Assembly: GCA_020851855.1 (NCBI GenBank)
Contig: JADZBY010000217.1
Location: forward strand, 1 to 9,855
Source of the DNA: Anaerolineae bacterium
Lineage (GTDB): Bacteria > Chloroflexota > Anaerolineae > Aggregatilineales > UBA2796
Reading direction: 5' to 3'
DNA: 9,855 bases
Part shown: positions 5,993 through 9,855 of the stretch, piece after piece
Layout of the letters: each line of letters begins with the position of its first letter
How positions within the stretch are numbered: the first letter of the stretch is position 1
Notes under the pieces: generated by a model
Told to the model about the DNA's origin: nothing
Seen by the model: the letters and a program-made list of their open reading frames with translations, nothing else
The model's database searches: none
Translations under genes and position numbers: made by a program

Positions 5993-6150
5993 GGACAGAG
6001 ACAGGCAGCCGAGCTGACTATTCGCGACGATGTGGCCCAACGCCTTCGTGAAATCGCACAGCGCGAAAAGCGAAGGGGTGAGGATGCCCCCCGTGATTCG
6101 CCGGGGCAATCGCATCAAAATCCGCCATTGAGGCAGACAGCAGGAAAGCG

Positions 6151-6291
6151 CCTCACCCCCTGCCCCCTCTCTGCGCGGAGTACCGCGCAGAGAGGGGAAA
6201 AGAACGCGCCAGCGAGCCAGGCGCTCTCCCCTCTCCATGCCGTCGGGGTCCCCCCTGGGGTGACGGACATGGAGAGGGGCCGGGGGTGAGG
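6151..6291. repeat. Nested GC-rich inverted repeat (CCTCACCCCC...GGGGGTGAGG type)
   Basis: The outer arms CCTCACCCCCTGCCCCCTCTC (6151-6171) and its near complement (6272-6291) enclose two strong stems. The first has 15 perfect base pairs, 6164-6178 with 6183-6197, around AGTA. The second has 12 perfect pairs, CCCCTCTCCATG (6228-6239) with 6268-6279, continued inward by CCGTC/GACGG. Segments of this kind, with CCTCACCCC-type ends, are familiar intergenic repeats in several GC-rich bacteria. It is probably non-autonomous and may block transcription between operons. No protein is encoded. Confidence 0.7.
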
Positions 6292-6325
6292 AAGTTTTGA
6301 AGCGACTGCCCCCTGACTCGCCGGG

Positions 6326-6354
6326 TTGCCCGTCAGGACGGGCGGTGCTAAACT
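6326..6354 (+). promoter_or_regulatory. Probable sigma70-type promoter of the LysM lipoprotein gene
   Basis: TTGCCC (6326-6331, four of six) and TAAACT (6349-6354, four of six) are separated by 17 bases, with TGC giving an extended -10. Transcription should start near 6361, leaving a leader of about 45 bases. The perfect inverted repeat GCCCGTC/GACGGGC (6328-6334 and 6337-6343) overlaps the -35 and spacer and could be an operator. Confidence 0.5.
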
Positions 6355-6389
6355 GAACTCGCCATGACGTTGCTCAGGCGATTGCACTC

Positions 6390-6395
6390 AGGAGG
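6390..6395 (+). promoter_or_regulatory. Ribosome binding site of the LysM lipoprotein gene
   Basis: AGGAGG is a full Shine-Dalgarno match ending 10 bases before the ATG at 6406. It rules out the earlier in-frame ATG at 6364, and the resulting N-terminus is a clean lipoprotein signal. Confidence 0.8.
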
Positions 6396-6405
6396 CCAGA
6401 TACAC

Positions 6406-7773
6406 ATGATGCGGCGTATTGTGTACCGATCTGCAGGGCTAACGCTGGGATTTGCCCTGCTGGCGATGACGCTGACCGGGTGTTTCCAGCCCGTTGGTGC
6501 GGCGCTGGAGCCGACGCTGGTCAAGCTCGTCGCCGCAGTGCCCCAGACCGACGCCGCCACGCCCACGCCGGACATCACACAGACGGCGCTGGCGGACGTG
6601 TATCTGACCTCGGTGGCCGAGACGGCAGTTGCCGCCGCGCCAAGCGAGACGCCCACCGAAACGCCCAGCGAGCCGAGTGAGACGCCCACCGAAACGGCGA
6701 CTCCCACCGAGACGCTGACGCCGACCATCACCCTGACGCCGCGCCCGCCGCTGCCCACCCCGCTGCCGAGCTTCACGCCTGTACCGCCGTCGCCCACGCT
6801 CTCGATCCCGGCGCTGGCGACGGAAACGCCCTTCCAGGTGGCCGCGCTGCCGACGTTCACCAACACGCCGGTCCCGCCCACTGCAACGTCTACGCTGACC
6901 AATACGCCGGTCCCACCGACGGCCACAAACGCGCCGCCGACGGAGACGCCGGTCCCGCCCAGCGACACGCCGCTGCCGCCGACCGTGGCCGGCAGCCCGA
7001 CGCTGCCGCCGCTCTTCATCCCGACCCTGTCGCCTGAACAGGCCGCCGCCATCGCGTTGTCGGCCAATGTGGAGCCGCCGGCAGGCGGCGAAACGCCCGC
7101 CGCCGTGGCGCAAGCGCCCACGGTGGACACCCAGGCGACGCTCTTCGCCCAGGCGACGCAGATCATCGCCATCGTGACGCAGACCGCCGCCGCCAACGCG
7201 ACGGCGACCTCGGTAGCGCAGGGCACGCCCATCATCTCGGTCCCGGTCGGGGAAACGCCCATCGCGCCCGGCTTCACGCCGCAGCAAGTCGTCTTCACGC
7301 CGCTGCCCGGCACGGCCACCTTCCCGCCCGGCACGCCCGGCCTGCCCGGATCGGGCGCGGCGGGGCCGATTGACGCCGGATGCCGCTACACGGTGGTGAC
7401 CGGCGACCGCCTGCTGCGTATCGCGCTGCGCTTCAACACCAGCCCGAACGTGGTCGCCCGCGCCAACGGCATCACCAATCAGGACCTGTTGCAGCCCGGC
7501 CAGGTGCTGATCATCCCCAACTGCGGCCTGCAACCGGCCCAGCCCACCCAGCCGCCGGTTGGCGTGACGCAGACATTGCCGCCCAACGTAACGGTCATCG
7601 TCGTGACCGCGACGACTGAGCCGGGCGGTACACGCGTCCACGTCGTGCAGGAAGGCGAGAACCTGTGGCGCATTGCGCGGCGCTATGGCGTGACCGTCAC
7701 GTCGCTGGCCCAGGTGAACGGCATCGCCAACATCAACCTGGTGTATATTGGGCAGCGGTTGGTCATCCCGTAA
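6406..7773 (+). CDS. Lipoprotein with Thr/Pro-rich stalk and two LysM domains
   Basis: This 455-residue protein is exported and lipid-anchored. Residues 1-26 form a type II signal: MMRRIVYR, a hydrophobic core, and lipobox LTGC with C26 as the lipidated residue. Residues 27-325 are a low-complexity stalk rich in Thr, Pro, Ala and Glu, with repeats such as TNTPVPPTAT and ETPTET; such stalks span the cell wall and may be glycosylated. LysM 1 lies at 326-373 (YTVVTGDRLLRIALRFNTS to QPGQVLIIPN), bracketed by C326 and C373, which could form a disulfide. LysM 2 is the C-terminal 44 residues (HVVQEGENLWRIARRYGV to GQRLVIP). LysM binds N-acetylglucosamine glycans such as peptidoglycan. No catalytic domain is present, so a wall-binding structural role is likely. 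It has its own promoter and terminator. Confidence 0.93.
   Translation: MMRRIVYRSAGLTLGFALLAMTLTGCFQPVGAALEPTLVKLVAAVPQTDAATPTPDITQTALADVYLTSVAETAVAAAPSETPTETPSEPSETPTETATPTETLTPTITLTPRPPLPTPLPSFTPVPPSPTLSIPALATETPFQVAALPTFTNTPVPPTATSTLTNTPVPPTATNAPPTETPVPPSDTPLPPTVAGSPTLPPLFIPTLSPEQAAAIALSANVEPPAGGETPAAVAQAPTVDTQATLFAQATQIIAIVTQTAAANATATSVAQGTPIISVPVGETPIAPGFTPQQVVFTPLPGTATFPPGTPGLPGSGAAGPIDAGCRYTVVTGDRLLRIALRFNTSPNVVARANGITNQDLLQPGQVLIIPNCGLQPAQPTQPPVGVTQTLPPNVTVIVVTATTEPGGTRVHVVQEGENLWRIARRYGVTVTSLAQVNGIANINLVYIGQRLVIP
6646..6696 (+). repeat. 18-base direct repeat inside the lipoprotein stalk
   Basis: GAGACGCCCACCGAAACG occurs exactly at 6646-6663 and at 6679-6696, encoding ETPTET twice. 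The 33-base period keeps the frame, so slippage here would lengthen or shorten the stalk without breaking the gene. Confidence 0.7.
6853..6930 (+). repeat. Two tandem 39-base units in the lipoprotein stalk
   Basis: Units 6853-6891 and 6892-6930 encode TFTNTPVPPTATS and TLTNTPVPPTATN. The DNA has diverged at wobble positions while the protein repeat is kept, which suggests selection on the peptide pattern rather than a recent duplication. Confidence 0.7.
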
Positions 7774-7804
7774 CGCCCCGGCGGCCAGTACCGAGTGAAC
7801 GCCT

Positions 7805-7839
7805 GCCCCCTTGGCGCGCCCGCCGAGGGGGCGTTTTTT
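7805..7839 (+). terminator. Rho-independent terminator of the LysM lipoprotein gene
   Basis: The arms GCCCCCTTGGC (7805-7815) and GCCGAGGGGGC (7822-7832) pair with one G-U, around the loop GCGCCC. A run of six T follows (7834-7839). It lies 31 bases after the stop codon and is the clearest terminator in the window. An upstream start for the Nudix gene at 7795 would run through it, which argues against that start. Confidence 0.92.
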
Positions 7840-7872
7840 GGAGTGGTGGAGAGGGAATGGGGAGAAACAGCC

Positions 7873-8475
7873 GTGAGCCAACAAGAACCGCCTCAGCCGC
7901 AACAGCCGCCGGCGTCGCCGCACGAGCAAAGCCGCCTGACCGAGACGACCGTCAGTAGTGAGCTGATCTACGATGGCGCGATCATCCACCTGTACCTGGA
8001 CGAGGTGCGCCTGATCAACGGCCACCACAAACGCCGCGAGGTCATCCGCCACAACGGCGCGGTGGCTATCGTGCCCGTTGACGCCCAGGGCAACGTCGTG
8101 CTGGTTCGCCAGTACCGCTATGCGGCGGGGCGCGTGCTGCTCGAAGTCCCGGCGGGCACGCTGGAAGCCGGGGAAGCGCCGGAAGTGTGCGCGGCGCGGG
8201 AATTGCAGGAAGAAGCGGGCTACCGGCCCGGCAAGCTGGAGCGCCTGGGTGGGATTTACGCCGCGCCGAGCTACACCACCGAGTTCATCCACCTGTTCAT
8301 GGCCACCGATCTCGAACCCTCGCGGCTGACCGTGGATGACGACGAGTTTCTCGAAGTCTATCCGCTGCCGATGGACGAGGTGATGCGGCTGATCGAGGCG
8401 GGCGAGATTCGCGACGGCAAGACGATCAGCGGTGTGCTGCTGGCGCGGGAACGCCTGCGCCGGGCCGGGCGGTAG
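7873..8475 (+). CDS. Nudix hydrolase, ADP-ribose pyrophosphatase type
   Basis: The 200-residue protein contains the full Nudix box GX5EX7REUXEEXGU at residues 95-117 (GTLEAGE ... RELQEEAGY), with E113 and E114 expected to bind Mg2+. The N-terminal part fits the ADP-ribose pyrophosphatase branch: SSELIYDGAIIHLYLDEV (28-45), REVIRHNGAVAIVPV (55-69) and VLVRQYRYAAG (76-86). APSYTTEFIHLFMA follows the box as in that branch. Such enzymes hydrolyse ADP-ribose to AMP and ribose 5-phosphate. The GTG start at 7873 has GGGGAG (7859-7864) 8 bases upstream. The first 20 residues are a Pro/Gln-rich tail, probably disordered. Other ADP-sugars or diphosphates are possible substrates. It ends only 15 bases from the convergent CapA-like gene, with no terminator in between. 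Confidence 0.93.
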   Translation: MSQQEPPQPQQPPASPHEQSRLTETTVSSELIYDGAIIHLYLDEVRLINGHHKRREVIRHNGAVAIVPVDAQGNVVLVRQYRYAAGRVLLEVPAGTLEAGEAPEVCAARELQEEAGYRPGKLERLGGIYAAPSYTTEFIHLFMATDLEPSRLTVDDDEFLEVYPLPMDEVMRLIEAGEIRDGKTISGVLLARERLRRAGR

Positions 8476-8490
8476 CGCGCACGACGGCGT

Positions 8491-9855
8491 TCACCATCCG
8501 CTCGCGCTGAACACGGTGCGCAGGAAGTCCGCGCGCTCGGCGTCGTTCATGGGGCGTGGGCGCGCGTAGTCCTCGATCAGCCCGGTGAAAAGCTGCGTGC
8601 TGATGTGCCGCCCGTCGTAGACGATCAGGTTGTCCACGAACAACTGGCGCGTGCCGAGCGACCACATCTGATCGAAGAACAGGTTGCCCAGGCCATAGTG
8701 GATGAACGCGCCGTTGTAGAACTCGAACGCCTGCGGCTGGTGCGCCTGCGAGCCGATGACTACGTCCGCGCCTAACTCGACAAAGCGGCGAAAAAACTCC
8801 TGCTGGACGGCAGGAGCGGCATATTCGTAGTATTCCTGGTACTGGATGGTCATCACCACCACGTCGGCTTCGGCCCGGAGCCTGGCGATTTCGCCCGCGA
8901 GGTAGGCCTCGTCACAGCGCGCCGCGCCCGGCTTGCCGACATCGGCCCAGGCATACGGCGGGCCGACCGGATTGCAGCCGACGAAGGCGATCCGGTTGCC
9001 GTTGTGCCCGACGATCCGGCCCTGACGCGCGTCGTCCGTATCACGCCCGCCGCCGAAGTACACGATGCCGACCAGATCATAGGCGTCCAGCGAATGACTC
9101 AGCGCGTCTGTGCCCCAGTCGTTGACGTGATTGCCCGTCAGCTCGACCACGTCCAGCCCGATGGTCTGCAGAAGCTGAAAATAGCTGTTGCGTGAGCAAA
9201 AGGTCAGCGATTCGGTGTCCGGGTTGGGGTACGGGCAGTCGTCGGCGAAAGACACCTCGTTGCTGGTGTGCAGAATGTCCGCGCCGGACAGGTACGGCGC
9301 AATGTCGCCCGCCGGGTAATCGACGCCGTTCAGCTCCATCTTCCAGGCCGTGCTGCGCGTCAATGCCGTGACGCCGGTCATCATCAGGGACGTGAGCAGG
9401 GCCGGGTCGCGGTTGGTGTTCGGCCATGTACCGAGCGCCATCACGGCGGCGGCAGCCTGGTTGACGAGCGCCGGATCGCCGGTCAGGCCGAAGTCCTCGT
9501 AAAGCGGCCACTGCTCGATGGGCAGCGCCGCCTGGAGCACGTCGACGCCGTCGAGCTTGAGCGCCTTCAGGGACGGGCTGAGCTTGTGGAAGGGCACGAC
9601 GCCCCACGCCGCGCCCAGCGTGGTGATGACCGGCGCGATCTCGTCGTCCGAGGACACGGTCATGATCGGCACATTGCCGGGCGCAGGGCCAAACAGGCCG
9701 GTCAGGTACAGCAGAATCGGCGCGGTGGTGACCAGCGTAGGCGCTTGCCCGGCGCTGGTCAAAGGGGCGAGCGCCGCCGTATCGCCCAGCCAGTAGCGCT
9801 GAAGGTCGAGCAGCGACACGTTATCCGCCGCCGAGCCGAAAAAGACGACGGGCAC
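8491..9855 (-). CDS. CapA-family metallophosphoesterase-like protein with altered metal motifs, N-terminus cut by window edge
   Basis: At least 454 residues read to the right edge; the GTG there is probably an internal valine, so the start lies outside. Numbering is from that edge. About 1-150 resemble part of a periplasmic substrate-binding-like region (AAWGVVPFHKLSP, LDGVDVLQ). From about 155 the CapA (PF09587) fold is clear: SGADILHTSNEVSF (190-203, the NLE position), VVELTGNHVNDWG (236-248), GADVVIGSQAHQPQAFEFY (362-380) and HYGLGNLFFDQ (386-396). CapA proteins are linked to poly-gamma-glutamate synthesis but mostly lack a proven reaction. The usual GDVML, HWG and GxHPH motifs read TGVTALTR, QYQEYY and GSQAH, so several metal ligands are missing. 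Four cysteines (207, 220, 294, 314) suit an exported protein. It converges with the Nudix gene. Confidence 0.88.
   Translation of the reverse strand: MPVVFFGSAADNVSLLDLQRYWLGDTAALAPLTSAGQAPTLVTTAPILLYLTGLFGPAPGNVPIMTVSSDDEIAPVITTLGAAWGVVPFHKLSPSLKALKLDGVDVLQAALPIEQWPLYEDFGLTGDPALVNQAAAAVMALGTWPNTNRDPALLTSLMMTGVTALTRSTAWKMELNGVDYPAGDIAPYLSGADILHTSNEVSFADDCPYPNPDTESLTFCSRNSYFQLLQTIGLDVVELTGNHVNDWGTDALSHSLDAYDLVGIVYFGGGRDTDDARQGRIVGHNGNRIAFVGCNPVGPPYAWADVGKPGAARCDEAYLAGEIARLRAEADVVVMTIQYQEYYEYAAPAVQQEFFRRFVELGADVVIGSQAHQPQAFEFYNGAFIHYGLGNLFFDQMWSLGTRQLFVDNLIVYDGRHISTQLFTGLIEDYARPRPMNDAERADFLRTVFSASGW

Larger units (their letters stand above)
6014..6356 (+). pseudogene. Possible remnant of a ribbon-helix-helix (antitoxin-like) gene, interrupted by a repeat
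   Basis: Bases 6014-6073 translate to LTIRDDVAQRLREIAQREKR, the beta strand and first helix of a ribbon-helix-helix DNA-binding domain. The resemblance fades after 6074. In another frame, 6291-6308 reads EVLKRL, which looks like the second helix, and runs on to a TGA at 6354-6356. GGGGTGAGGA occurs at 6075-6084 and 6283-6292; joining across these copies restores one frame (REKRRGEEVLKRL). There is no ATG, and the frame is open back to the yggU stop. This could be chance, and the domain would be short even when joined. It is an inference from pattern only. Confidence 0.3.
5993..6405 (+). other. Intergenic region between yggU and the LysM lipoprotein gene
   Basis: No intact gene is seen. The stretch carries, in order, a probable ribbon-helix-helix remnant, a nested GC-rich inverted repeat, and the promoter and leader of the lipoprotein gene, each listed separately. 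No standard T-tailed terminator closes the yggU operon; the stems at 6164-6197 and 6228-6279 may do so instead. Confidence 0.5.

Noticed and set aside
6364..6405. An earlier ATG for the LysM lipoprotein
   Set aside because: It lacks a ribosome binding site and would put 14 extra residues in front of a clean lipoprotein signal. AGGAGG at 6390-6395 points to 6406.
6348..7334. A 328-residue Gly/Val/Ser-rich open frame on the minus strand that looks like a repeat protein
   Set aside because: Its GVSVG-type repeats are the reverse reading of the Thr/Pro codons in the lipoprotein stalk.
7795..7872. An N-terminal extension of the Nudix protein from 7795
   Set aside because: It would be translated through the lipoprotein terminator stem, and a well-spaced GGGGAG supports GTG 7873.
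6439..8292. A 617-residue Arg/Gly-rich open frame on the minus strand
   Set aside because: It runs antisense through the LysM lipoprotein, its terminator and the Nudix gene. Its composition reflects the Thr/Pro repeats read backwards, and it has no family motif.

Overview
The window looks like chromosomal DNA of a high-GC member of the Chloroflexota, probably class Anaerolineae. This is inferred from gene content and style: an RNase J, a Thr/Pro-rich lipoprotein with LysM domains, a CapA-type protein of an unusual subtype, a pgeF-yggS-yggT-yggU cluster, and GC-rich palindromic repeats between genes. No ribosomal RNA or other marker is present, so the placement is not proven. No phage, plasmid, CRISPR, tRNA or rRNA feature is visible.

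Layout. (1) Bases 1-1240, minus strand: ribonuclease J, cut by the left edge so that about the last quarter is missing. (2) 1241-1776: no gene; a leader region for RNase J, a pair of REP-like palindromes facing each other (1631-1654 and 1665-1688), and the terminator of the next gene. (3) 1777-2007, minus: a small cold-shock-domain protein with altered RNA-binding motifs, driven by a good sigma70-type promoter (2119-2147) with a leader of about 100 bases. (4) 2148-2481: no gene; an AT-rich inverted repeat, a 20-base perfect palindrome resembling a LacI-family operator, and a second REP-like pair. (5) 2482-3603, minus: an unrecognised soluble protein of 373 residues. (6) A divergent promoter region, then on the plus strand a tight cluster: pgeF (peptidoglycan editing factor / laccase-domain protein), yggS (PLP homeostasis protein), yggT (small membrane protein) and yggU (DUF167). 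The first three are translationally coupled. (7) 5993-6405: no intact gene; what looks like a ribbon-helix-helix gene remnant interrupted by a nested GC-rich inverted repeat, then the promoter of the next gene. (8) 6406-7773: a lipoprotein with a long Thr/Pro linker and two LysM domains, ended by a strong terminator. (9) 7873-8475: an ADP-ribose pyrophosphatase-like Nudix hydrolase. (10) 8491 to the right edge, minus, converging on the Nudix gene: a CapA-family protein in which several expected metal-ligand positions are replaced, incomplete at its N-terminus.

Most of the genes are housekeeping: RNA decay and processing, cell-envelope maintenance, cofactor homeostasis and nucleotide clean-up. 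The most interesting non-genic signals are the two head-facing REP pairs, and the nested palindrome whose removal between a 10-base direct repeat restores a ribbon-helix-helix-like reading frame. The most interesting protein-level signals are the altered metal-site motifs of the CapA-like protein, the altered RNP motifs of the cold-shock protein, and the unrecognised protein at 2482-3603. I see no clearly new multi-gene system.
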